IMG/VR virus record: IMGVR_UViG_3300009640_000003
Coordinates: 1 to 33,001 of that record
Origin: a virus
DNA: 33,001 nt
Reading direction: 5' to 3' (one strand)
A program made the translations under genes and the position numbers. A model generated the notes under the pieces. It did no database searches and had not been told where the DNA came from. It worked only from the letters and a program-made list of their open reading frames with translations. How positions within the stretch are numbered: the stretch's first letter is position 1; each line of letters opens with the position of its first letter. Shown here piece after piece: positions 6,135 through 12,778 of the stretch.

Positions 6135-6788
6135 ATGACAAAAGCAAAACTCGTTGCAGCGATTCACAAATTGCTTGCCGACCGCTGGGCATGGTGGTCA
6201 GGGCTCAGCGACGCCGACCGCTGGGCATTGTGGTCAGGGCTCAGCGACGCCGACCGCTGGGCATTGTGGTCACGGCTCAGCGACGCCGACCGCAGGGCAT
6301 TGTGGTCAGGGCTCAGCGACGCCGACCGCTGGGCATGGTGGTCACGGCTCAGCGACGCCGACCGCAGGGCATTGTGGTCAGGGCTCAGCGACGCCGACCG
6401 CAGGGCATTGTGGTCAGGGCTCAGCGACGCCGACCGCTGGGCATGGTGGTCAGGGCTCAGCTATGCCGACCGCTGGGCATTGTGGTCACGGCTCAGCGAC
6501 GCCGACCGCTGGGCATGGTGGTCACGGCTCAGCGACGCCGACCGCAGGGCATTGTGGTCAGGGCTCAGCTATGCCGACCGCTGGGCATGGTGGTCAGGGC
6601 TCAGCGACGCCGACCGCTGGGCATGGTGGTCACGGCTCAGCGACGCCGACCGCAGGGCATTGTGGTCAGGGCTCAGCGACGCCGACCGCTGGGCATGGTG
6701 GTCACGGCTCAGCTACGCCGAACTTGAAAGCCTTCCCGCCTCCGTATTGGAATGCATCAAAGACGATTTAGAAAGCGAAGAGGTTTAG
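6135..6788 (+). CDS. Tandem-repeat protein, 15 units of 12 residues
   Basis: The 217-aa protein starts MTKAKLVAAIHKLLADRW. It then has about fifteen 12-residue units of the form DADRWALWSGLS (residues 14-193) and ends with a non-repeat cap YAELESLPASVLECIKDDLE. Each unit looks like one short helix: Ser N-cap, acidic start (SDAD), Trp/Leu face, Gly or Arg break. The whole may be a helical solenoid. Units differ only at four positions (D/Y, W/R, W/L, G/R). It follows a small membrane protein and abuts the SSB gene (TAG then ATG). The frame was chosen for its RBS (GGGAG), natural capping ends and tight neighbours; the other two forward frames are also open through the repeats. No family recognised. 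Confidence 0.75.
   Translation: MTKAKLVAAIHKLLADRWAWWSGLSDADRWALWSGLSDADRWALWSRLSDADRRALWSGLSDADRWAWWSRLSDADRRALWSGLSDADRRALWSGLSDADRWAWWSGLSYADRWALWSRLSDADRWAWWSRLSDADRRALWSGLSYADRWAWWSGLSDADRWAWWSRLSDADRRALWSGLSDADRWAWWSRLSYAELESLPASVLECIKDDLESEEV
6174..6713 (+). repeat. 36-bp tandem repeat, about 15 copies
   Basis: Fifteen contiguous 36-bp units encode the 12-residue repeats. There are no spacers, so this is not a CRISPR array. Differences are confined to tgg/agg, ttg/tgg, ggg/cgg and gac/tat/tac codons; every other base is identical between units as far as I could align by eye. Units with agg always carry ttg and ggg. Confidence 0.95.
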
Positions 6789-7463
6789 ATGTCACCCTGG
6801 ACGCTTCCCGTGAAAACATCCATCGAAATCGAGCCGGTGCCAGCCGGCTCCCACATCGCCGTCTGCGACATGATCGTGTGGCTCGGCATCCAGCCAGGCT
6901 CCGGCCGTTTCCCCGACCCAAAGCCCAAAGTCTACCTGCGGTTTCAGCTGCCCAACGAACGCTACCAGTTCGAAAAGGACGGCAAAAAGGTGAACGCGCC
7001 GCGCCTCATCGGCCAGGATTACACCGCGTCCATGAACGAAAAGGCCAACCTGCGACACTTGCTGGCCTCCTGGCGCGGCCTGGAATTTTCCGATGAGGAA
7101 GCCGCGAAGTTCGATATTGGAACTGTCATCGGATGCCCATGCATGCTGATGGTCATGCACACGAAAAAAGAGAAACGAACCTACGCGAACATTTCCGGCA
7201 TCGGGCCAGTTCCGAAGGGCATCGACCCAAAGGCCATCATCTGCGAGGGCACGGCGCTCCTTTACACGCCCGAGAACACGTCGACCTACCAACTACTCCC
7301 CGGCTGGCTGCGCAGCAAGATCGATGGGCAGATCTTCGAAGAGCCGGCGCCTGGGGCCGGCGAGCCCGAAGGCAAGCCCGAGGCGCCCGATGCCTGGGAC
7401 CAGACCGAGCCGCCAGACCATCGCATGAACCCCGAGATCTCGGACGACGACATCCCGTTTTGA
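6789..7463 (+). CDS. Phage single-stranded DNA-binding protein with SSB-type acidic tip
   Basis: The 224-aa protein has a beta-rich N-terminal region consistent with an OB fold (GSHIAVCDMIVWLGIQ, KVYLRFQLPNERYQF, then GCPCMLMVMHTKK). An acidic, Pro/Gly-rich tail follows, ending ISDDDIPF. The final DDDIPF is the same as the tip of E. coli SSB that docks replication and repair proteins, so it should coat ssDNA and recruit host factors. It sits at the head of the replication group, directly after the repeat gene. The core sequence does not match classical SSB closely; it resembles phage ssDNA-binding/'gp' families of similar length. Confidence 0.75.
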   Translation: MSPWTLPVKTSIEIEPVPAGSHIAVCDMIVWLGIQPGSGRFPDPKPKVYLRFQLPNERYQFEKDGKKVNAPRLIGQDYTASMNEKANLRHLLASWRGLEFSDEEAAKFDIGTVIGCPCMLMVMHTKKEKRTYANISGIGPVPKGIDPKAIICEGTALLYTPENTSTYQLLPGWLRSKIDGQIFEEPAPGAGEPEGKPEAPDAWDQTEPPDHRMNPEISDDDIPF

Positions 7464-7597
7464 GGCTCCGGTAAATCTTGGGATAAGCAAGGGCCAGAGA
7501 TCGAACTAAACCATTTAGGAATCAAGGCGGTGGGAAGTGTTGGAGATTCACGGTAAAAGCCGGTAGAAAACCATGCCACCGACGAAGGAGAATGACT

Positions 7598-7819
7598 GTG
7601 GGTAAGAGCTCTCCACCGAACCCGTCACCGGAGCTAACGCACCTGTGGCGCGCCAAACTGACCATCAGCAACAAGGTCGAGTACTTCCATTTCCGCGCGC
7701 CCGACGACTGCTCGATCGCTAGTTTCATCGCCTCGCAGCTATCCGATTCGAGTGACTACGTCACCATGAAGGCAGCCAGGCTGGTATCGGTCGAGTGCGT
7801 CGGCCGGCTGCTGAACTGA
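7598..7819 (+). CDS. Hypothetical protein, 73 aa
   Basis: Two starts compete: an ATG at 7592 and a GTG at 7598. The strong AAGGAG site (7585-7590) is only one base from the ATG but seven from the GTG, so the GTG (VGKSSPPNPSPE) is preferred. The protein is small and mixed alpha/beta (LWRAKLTISNKVEYFHFRAP, KAARLVSVECVGRLLN) with no recognised motif. The 130 bases upstream hold no gene. It reads on towards the next gene with an 11-base gap. Confidence 0.55.
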   Translation: MGKSSPPNPSPELTHLWRAKLTISNKVEYFHFRAPDDCSIASFIASQLSDSSDYVTMKAARLVSVECVGRLLN

Positions 7820-7830
7820 GGGAAACCAAA

Positions 7831-8163
7831 ATGCTCGACGAAATGAAATTGCGCGGGCTGCAGTCCCGCGCCAGCAGGACCGATGGCCGGATTCCAGCAC
7901 AGATCAGGCCGCGCGAATTGACTGAGTTGGTGGCCGAAGTGATTGCTGCTCGCGAGGCCATTCGAAAGCAAACAGCTGCGCTCAAACTAGCCCTGCCCGT
8001 TTTGGATGAACAGCTGCAAACGCTCTGCGAATCGTACTGCCCGCCATGCCAGCAGGGCGAGCTCTACGACTATTCGGAACTGAAGGAGCCGGAGCTTGGA
8101 TGGATCACCAGCGCCGAAGCCGCCCTGGACGCCGTCGAGGCCGCGCTGAAAGGCGAAGCATGA
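7831..8163 (+). CDS. Hypothetical helical protein, 110 aa
   Basis: The ATG at 7831 is preceded by GAGGG. The N-terminal 70 residues are charged and helical (RELTELVAEVIAAREAIRKQ), possibly a coiled coil. A Cys-rich turn CESYCPPCQQGE follows, then an acidic tail. The single C-x3-C-x2-C group might bind metal. The stop overlaps the start of the receiver-like gene as ATGA. No family assigned. Confidence 0.6.
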   Translation: MLDEMKLRGLQSRASRTDGRIPAQIRPRELTELVAEVIAAREAIRKQTAALKLALPVLDEQLQTLCESYCPPCQQGELYDYSELKEPELGWITSAEAALDAVEAALKGEA

Positions 8164-8573
8164 GGCCGAAACGCGTTATTCTTTTGGTTGATCAGGATGA
8201 GCAAACGCTTGCAGAGCGTCGGTTTCTGCTGGTGACTTACGCTTACAGAGTCATCGCCGCCAGGAACACCGCCGAGGCGCTCAAGGCCTATATCGCACCG
8301 CAGAGCATAGACCTGGTTTTAGTGAACGATTGCCCGCATGTGGTCGACGGCGCGTGGTTGGTCCCGCGGCTCAAACGGGCGCGCCCCGATGTTCCCGTGC
8401 TGTTGCTGGTTGATAGAGCCGAAAGCTGCCCTCCGGAGGCCATCGCAGTGTTGCGCGAATGCCAGCCAGCCGACCTGCTCGAGCGGATCCGGATCATGAG
8501 CCAACCCAAGCGCGGGCCGCGCGAAGGAGCCCGGCGAGTAGTTAAGCCTGAGCCTTCCACAGTTTCCACATAA
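8160..8573 (+). CDS. Degenerate response-regulator receiver domain protein, 137 aa
   Basis: The fold pattern of a CheY-like receiver is visible: RVILLVDQDEQTLAERR (beta1 and acidic pair, D11/D13), VIAARNTAEALKAY, DLVLVNDCPHVVDGAWLV (the beta3 and phosphorylation loop) and DVPVLLLVDRAES (beta4). At the position of the phosphorylated Asp there is Asn56, with Asp57 next to it. The usual Thr/Ser after beta4 and the Lys-Pro of beta5 are not evident. It is therefore probably a pseudo-receiver acting by protein contact rather than phosphotransfer. The tail is basic. It lies just upstream of the initiator-like gene. The last codons carry two TTCCACA boxes. Confidence 0.65.
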   Translation: MRPKRVILLVDQDEQTLAERRFLLVTYAYRVIAARNTAEALKAYIAPQSIDLVLVNDCPHVVDGAWLVPRLKRARPDVPVLLLVDRAESCPPEAIAVLRECQPADLLERIRIMSQPKRGPREGARRVVKPEPSTVST

Positions 8574-8594
8574 GCCTGTGAATTCCACCGCTAA

Positions 8595-9437
8595 ATGTCC
8601 TTGACATTCCCAGACCACCCGACTAGCGTTGGCAAAATGTTTGCTAAAGTCTTCTCCCAAATCTTTGATTCGAGCATCGCACGAGACTACGCGGTCCGGC
8701 ACATGTTCATGGACTTTCTTGTTTTGGCCGACCGTGAAGGCGTGGTCGACATGACCGTGGATGCCATCAGCCGCCGCACAAACGTTCCCCAGGAGATCGT
8801 AAAACACGCAATCGAAGAGCTTTCAAAGCCCGACCCATTAAGCCGATCGATTGAGGAGCAGGGGCGGCGTCTCCTTCGCCTCGATTCACATCGTACCTGG
8901 GGATGGCAGATCGTCAACTACGATCACTACCGAAACCTGGTCGATGAGGAGAGCCGGCGGGCCTATTTCCGCGACCGAAAACGCGACCAGCGAAAACGGT
9001 CAAAAACGTCTCCACCGGTCCAACTTGTCCGAGACAGTCCAATTTTGTCCAACGATGTCACACAGGCAGAGGCAGAGGCAGATGCAGAGGCAGAGGCAAG
9101 GGGAACGCGCCCCTCGTTCGAGCCCGACGATTTCAACCAAGACCCCGAAGCCAACATCCCGGAGGGGATGACGATTTTGCAGTACGCCGGCTTCGTGCTT
9201 CAACAGGCCAGCATTCCGGCCGGCTACGCCCTCAAGGTCAAAACCGGCGACACAATCGAACTGCTGGCCAAGGATGAGGGCTGTTCGCTCGCGGAGGCCA
9301 CCAGGCGCCTGTTGGAGCGCATGCGCAATGCGGGCCCGCAAAAGTGGAATTTCTGGTTGCAGGATGGTGGCTGGAAGCAAGATGCTGGCATGGACGCGAC
9401 CGAAAGAGCCTTTCTCTACGGAGTTTCCGATGACTGA
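8595..9437 (+). CDS. Replication initiator-like protein with N-terminal winged helix
   Basis: The 280-aa protein starts MSLTFPDHPTSVGKMFAKVF. The first 100 residues have the layout of phage O/DnaD-type initiators: ADREGVVDMTVDAISRRTNV (HTH helices), VKHAIEELSKPDP, RTWGWQIVNYDHYRNL. A basic patch follows (YFRDRKRDQRKRSK), then a low-complexity linker AEAEADAEAEA and a C-terminal helical domain ending in an acidic tip. It would bind the origin and recruit a helicase or loader. TTCCACA boxes lie directly upstream. The C-terminus overlaps the next gene by eight bases. Confidence 0.75.
   Translation: MSLTFPDHPTSVGKMFAKVFSQIFDSSIARDYAVRHMFMDFLVLADREGVVDMTVDAISRRTNVPQEIVKHAIEELSKPDPLSRSIEEQGRRLLRLDSHRTWGWQIVNYDHYRNLVDEESRRAYFRDRKRDQRKRSKTSPPVQLVRDSPILSNDVTQAEAEADAEAEARGTRPSFEPDDFNQDPEANIPEGMTILQYAGFVLQQASIPAGYALKVKTGDTIELLAKDEGCSLAEATRRLLERMRNAGPQKWNFWLQDGGWKQDAGMDATERAFLYGVSDD
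9065..9100 (+). repeat. Hexanucleotide repeat encoding an Ala-Glu linker
   Basis: Six near-identical GGCAGA hexamers code for alternating Ala and Glu (one Asp) in the interdomain linker of the initiator-like protein. Slippage here would change linker length without breaking the frame. Confidence 0.8.
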
Positions 9438-9834
9438 AAAACAGCTGCTCGCGATTTACAAGAAAGCCTGCGCCGCGGCCGGACGCCGCGAGGATCCGCT
9501 CGCCAGCGCCGCCTGGCAGGACGTCCTGCAGGCTTTCTCGAGGGATGAGGTATCCGCGGCCCTGTCCGGCTGGTGGAACGATACAGAGCCCACCCAGGGC
9601 AGCCTGATGCCCCGAGGCTCGACGATGCCCAGGCCGGCCGACCTGAAGAGCCGGATACTCAGGGCACGCGACGAAGCCAGCCAGAACAGCGCCCAGGCCC
9701 GGGCCGACCGGGAACGGATCGAGGAGTTCTGGCGCATCGCCGACGAGCGTGGCTTCACCGACGAAGAGATCCGGAGGAAGTGGCCGTCCTACGTGGGCAC
9801 CAGGCCGGCCCCGCGTCAGGAGGCCATCGCGTGA
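9430..9834 (+). CDS. Hypothetical replication-arm protein, 134 aa
   Basis: The ATG at 9430 (MTEKQLLAIYKKACAAAGRR) overlaps the initiator stop. The protein is entirely helical and charged: AWQDVLQAFSRDEVSAALSG, then a long RERIEEFWRIADERGFTDEE. The position after an O-like initiator suggests a helicase-loader or replisome accessory protein, but it is too short for a full AAA+ loader and no Walker motif is visible. The stop overlaps the next GTG as GTGA. Confidence 0.6.
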   Translation: MTEKQLLAIYKKACAAAGRREDPLASAAWQDVLQAFSRDEVSAALSGWWNDTEPTQGSLMPRGSTMPRPADLKSRILRARDEASQNSAQARADRERIEEFWRIADERGFTDEEIRRKWPSYVGTRPAPRQEAIA

Positions 9835-10919
9835 GCTCCAAAACAAAGATCGAATGGACGGACGCCAGCTGGAACCCCATCCTGGGCTGCAGCCGGGTGA
9901 GCGAGGGCTGCCGGCACTGCTACGCCGAGGGCATCGCTGGACGCTTCAGCCAGGGCAAGCCCAGCGTGTACTCAGGGCTCGCAGTCATGACAAACGGTCA
10001 CGCGCAATGGACCGGCAAGATCGTCGAGACCAGGCAGCTGCTCCAACCGCTCTCCTGGCGCCGGCCGCGGCGAGTCTTCGTGAACTCCATGAGCGACCTC
10101 TTTCACCCCGGCGTGAGCGATGAGTTGATCGATCGCATTTTTGCCGTGATGGCGCTGGCCGAGCAACACACTTTCCAGATCCTCACGAAGCGCCCCGAGC
10201 GCATGCTCGAGTACTGCTACAGGCTCGACACGCGAGCCGCCAGCGTCTCTCTCGCCATGGCGCGCACGGATTGGTGGGATTCGCCCAAGGCTTCGCCATG
10301 CGCAACTGGAGCCATCGAGGATCTAATCAACGCGGGGCCGCTTCCGAACGTCTGGCTGGGCGTGAGCGTCGAAAACCAGGCCGCGGCCGATGAGCGGATC
10401 CCGCTGCTGCTGAAGACGCCGGCGGCCGTGCGCTTCATTTCGGCCGAGCCGCTGCTGGGGCCGGTTTCTTTGGCTCAGTGGGGTGAAGAGGGCCTGGAAT
10501 GCGAATGTGGTTGGCGCGGTCTAGAGGGCGCTGCAATGCGCGACGAACCAGACCCGGACGATTACGGGTTTTCGTGTCCAAAATGCGGCGAAACCTGCTC
10601 TCATACATCACTCAACGAACGGCTCGGCGAAGGCCTCAATTGGGTAATCTGCGGCGGCGAAAGCGGACCCCAGGCGCGGCCCATGCACCCGGACTGGGCC
10701 CGGAGCCTGCGCGATCAATGCAAGGCAGCCGGCGTGCCATTTTTCTTTAAGCAACAGGGCGAATGGATCGAGATACCGGCCGTCCAGACTGCTGGCGACG
10801 TCATTCAACTGAACGCCGGAAGCAACGATCGGGTATGGGTTGCCCGCCGGATCGGCAAAAAAGCCGCCGGCGCGCTGCTCGATGGCGTCGAGCACAGGCA
10901 GTTCCCGGAGGCGCGGTGA
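9831..10919 (+). CDS. DUF5131 (phage Gp37/Gp68) radical-SAM-like protein with zinc-ribbon insert
   Basis: The GTG at 9831 overlaps the preceding stop (GTGA). The 362-aa protein has hallmarks of the phage Gp37/Gp68 family: KIEWTDASWNP, a cysteine triad C20-x6-C27-x2-C30 (GCSRVSEGCRHCYA), VFVNSMSDLFHP, QILTKRPERM, LPNVWLGVSVENQ, RFISAEPLLGP and VICGGESGPQARPMHPDW. The C-x6-C-x2-C group may hold an iron-sulphur cluster. Between SAEPLLGP and VICGGESG is an insert with four cysteines (ECECGW..., CPKCGE), probably a zinc ribbon. The molecular function of the family is not settled; DNA modification or repair has been suggested. The stop overlaps the next GTG. Confidence 0.85.
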   Translation: MSSKTKIEWTDASWNPILGCSRVSEGCRHCYAEGIAGRFSQGKPSVYSGLAVMTNGHAQWTGKIVETRQLLQPLSWRRPRRVFVNSMSDLFHPGVSDELIDRIFAVMALAEQHTFQILTKRPERMLEYCYRLDTRAASVSLAMARTDWWDSPKASPCATGAIEDLINAGPLPNVWLGVSVENQAAADERIPLLLKTPAAVRFISAEPLLGPVSLAQWGEEGLECECGWRGLEGAAMRDEPDPDDYGFSCPKCGETCSHTSLNERLGEGLNWVICGGESGPQARPMHPDWARSLRDQCKAAGVPFFFKQQGEWIEIPAVQTAGDVIQLNAGSNDRVWVARRIGKKAAGALLDGVEHRQFPEAR

Positions 10920-11134
10920 GCATCAAGGCGATCGAGCCGGCGCCCAGGATGCCGCGCACGCCACGGGAATGCTAGGCGGCGGCCGACGCTGCCGCGTGGG
11001 CGCTTGCGCTTGACTCCTGCCGGCAATACGAGTTAATCGAGGGTGGGCCATTGATCGACGTCGACCGCTGCCTGCTGATCCTGGAACGAGCCAAAAAACG
11101 GGGCATCACGCCCGCGAGAGTCGAGAGCCTATGA
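10916..11134 (+). pseudogene. Short gene interrupted by an in-frame amber codon
   Basis: A GTG at 10916 overlaps the DUF5131 stop (GTGA). The frame reads VSIKAIEPAPRMPRTPREC, then meets TAG at 10973-10975. The same frame continues without a stop through AADAAAWALALDSCRQYELI and DVDRCLLILERAKKRGITPA, and ends at TGA (11132-11134), overlapping the RusA ATG as ATGA. Both coupling overlaps are kept, so the ancestor was probably an intact 72-codon gene. It may be a recent nonsense mutation, a sequencing error, or readthrough. A downstream restart at TTG 11051, after GAGGGTGGG, would give only 27 residues. Function unknown. Confidence 0.6.
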
Positions 11135-11529
11135 ACGAGCTGCGCATTGAAGTGCCCGGCATCCCGCCGAGCGTGAACGAATACAAAAAGTACCGCATCG
11201 TTTCTGCGCGCGGCCGGAAGCCGGTCGCGCTCTGGTACCTTACCGCCAAGGCAAAAGCCTGGTTCCGAGACGTGGCCGTGTTCGCCCGCGGGGAGCAGCT
11301 GCGGGCTGAGGACTACTCGATCAGCTACGTCGTGTTCCTCCAGGATGCCCGGATCCATGACGTCGACAATTTCGCCAAGTGTATCCTCGACTCCCTGGCC
11401 GAGCAGCACGGCTGCGGGGCAATTGACGACGACAAAAGGGTGGCGGAGATCCACGGGTACCGGCGGATCGACCGCACCAACCCCAGAACCGTGATCGTGA
11501 TCCGGATCGCCCAGGGGAGCCTTTTATGA
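11131..11529 (+). CDS. rusA: RusA-type Holliday junction resolvase
   Basis: The 132-aa length is typical of RusA. The N-terminus EVPGIPPSVNEYKKYRI matches the family's 'ipG.P.s.N'. The catalytic acidic cluster is present: HDVDNFAKCILDSL (D77, D79) and AIDDDKRVAEI (D99-D101). It resolves four-way DNA junctions during phage recombination, replication or packaging. It is coupled upstream to the amber-interrupted gene (ATGA) and downstream to a small helical gene (ATGA). Confidence 0.9.
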   Translation: MNELRIEVPGIPPSVNEYKKYRIVSARGRKPVALWYLTAKAKAWFRDVAVFARGEQLRAEDYSISYVVFLQDARIHDVDNFAKCILDSLAEQHGCGAIDDDKRVAEIHGYRRIDRTNPRTVIVIRIAQGSLL

Positions 11530-11777
11530 CGCGCAGAATGTTGGTGCTCGAACAATGGAACGAGTTCGTGCGCATGACGCTCCGGCCTGACGCGCCGGCC
11601 ATCCAGAAGCTGGAAATGCGCCGGGCTTTTTACGGCGGCGCGTACATGATCCTGTTTCGGGTCATGGCCGAGCTCTCCGCGGGCGGCGAAACCACGCCGG
11701 CCGACCTCGAAACCATGAGGGACATCCACCGGGAATTGACAGAGTTCCTAGAGTTGGTGAAAGCAGGACGGGCGTGA
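11526..11777 (+). CDS. Hypothetical helical protein, 83 aa
   Basis: The ATG overlaps the RusA stop (ATGA, 11526-11529) and the stop overlaps the next GTG. The product is a small all-helical protein (MLVLEQWNEFVRMTLRP, AFYGGAYMILFRVMAE, IHRELTEFLELVKAG) lacking cysteines and known motifs. It is probably an accessory of the recombination/replication group; function unknown. Confidence 0.6.
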   Translation: MTRRMLVLEQWNEFVRMTLRPDAPAIQKLEMRRAFYGGAYMILFRVMAELSAGGETTPADLETMRDIHRELTEFLELVKAGRA

Positions 11778-12067
11778 GTGTGATCGATATCCGCCAGGGC
11801 CACGTCCTCGATGTGCTGGCCGAAATGCCGGCCGAGTCGATCGACTGCGTGGTCACCAGTCCGCCCTATTGGGGCCTGCGCGACGCCGGAGGCGGCCTGA
11901 AGCGCCTGAATGACACGATCGACGTCTGTTCCATCCATCGCGACAGAGCCATCGCCACCGGCGGCCAGATCCAGATTGTGGAAAAAAGTACTGGCTTTTC
12001 TGGCGATGGTCAGCATAAACTACCCTTCGACTCAAGTTGTTCCACAACCCGAAAGGACAATCCATGA
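11774..12067 (+). pseudogene. Truncated N6/N4 DNA methyltransferase, N-terminal remnant
   Basis: The frame starts with GTG at 11774. Residues 1-40 are a clear start of a TSPPY-type amino-methyltransferase: VIDIRQGHVLDVLAEMPAES then VVTSPPYWGLRDAGG, motif IV with catalytic TSPPY. After that the sequence no longer resembles the family. The usual motifs following WGLRD and the SAM-binding FxGxG are missing within 97 codons. The 3' part, from about 11900, carries TGTGGAA boxes and looks like a leader for the next gene. Most likely a deletion joined a methyltransferase start to a promoter region, leaving an inactive fragment. Confidence 0.7.
11970..12063 (+). promoter_or_regulatory. Probable leader with TGTGGAA/TTCCACA boxes
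   Basis: Upstream of the gene at 12064, ATTGTGGAAAAA (11975-11986) matches twelve bases of the divergent control region, and TTCCACA occurs at 12040-12046, followed by an AAAGGA ribosome site (12052-12057). The stretch overlaps the degraded end of the methyltransferase remnant. The promoter role is inferred from motif sharing and position. Confidence 0.4.
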
Positions 12068-12759
12068 AAACCAACGGGATCTTATCCGCAGGCCTCCAGC
12101 GCGTGCTGCTCGGCAGCGTGACCAAACAGAGCTCGAACGGCCGCATCGTCGTCCAGATGCGCATGCCCCTCACCGGCGAGTCCATGGGCACCCTGCCTGA
12201 TTGGGTGGCGCGCGCCTACGAGGACGTCTCGAAAAAGTACTCGGACGTCGAGCCCGAGGTCCAGGAGATGAGCGACCTGGCGATCGCCTTCACGAACGAG
12301 AAAAAAGATGGCGAGATGTTCACCAAGCGCGCCGTCAAGATCGCCTCGGCGTCGCTGCGCGGTTTCAAGGTGACCCGCGTCGGCAAGCCCGATGAGCCCG
12401 AGGTCGAGCTGCAGTTCAAGCTCTACCTCTCGTTCGCGCGGGAGTTCTGGGCCTGGGCTGGCGAAATGGCCGGTGAAGAGGTCTACATGACGTTCCCAGC
12501 CGGCAAGCCGGACGAGGGGCCGGTGGCCGAGACCGGCGAGCTGCCCCTCGAGGCCCCGGAACCTGGGGAATCTGCCCCAGAGACCACCATGCCAGCGACG
12601 CCGGGCCTCCAGGAGGCCACGGGCGAAGCCGAGCCACCGAAGGACACCGGACCGGCCAAACGTGGCAAGGGGGCGAAGCCAGCGAAGCCGAAGGGCACGC
12701 CTAGCAACCTCCGGGAGTTCCACCAAAAAGAAGTGGCAGCCGGCCGTGCTGTCAATTGA
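12064..12759 (+). CDS. Hypothetical early protein with acidic/Pro-rich tail, 231 aa
   Basis: The ATG at 12064 follows AAAGGA at a good distance. Residues 1-150 form a folded, mixed domain (RIVVQMRMPLTGESMGTLPD, SDLAIAFTNEKKDGEMFTKR, KLYLSFAREFWAWAGEMAGE). Then comes an acidic Pro/Glu linker, and finally a basic tail (KRGKGAKPAKPKG). The layout of a core plus charged disordered tails is common in phage nucleic-acid accessory proteins. No family recognised. It has its own leader, so it may be a separate transcription unit start. Confidence 0.65.
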   Translation: MKTNGILSAGLQRVLLGSVTKQSSNGRIVVQMRMPLTGESMGTLPDWVARAYEDVSKKYSDVEPEVQEMSDLAIAFTNEKKDGEMFTKRAVKIASASLRGFKVTRVGKPDEPEVELQFKLYLSFAREFWAWAGEMAGEEVYMTFPAGKPDEGPVAETGELPLEAPEPGESAPETTMPATPGLQEATGEAEPPKDTGPAKRGKGAKPAKPKGTPSNLREFHQKEVAAGRAVN

Positions 12760-12778
12760 GCGCACCGCAGAGAGGGCG

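Noticed and set aside
6174-6713. CRISPR-like 36-bp periodicity
   Set aside because: Units are contiguous with no spacers and code for a continuous protein; no cas genes nearby.
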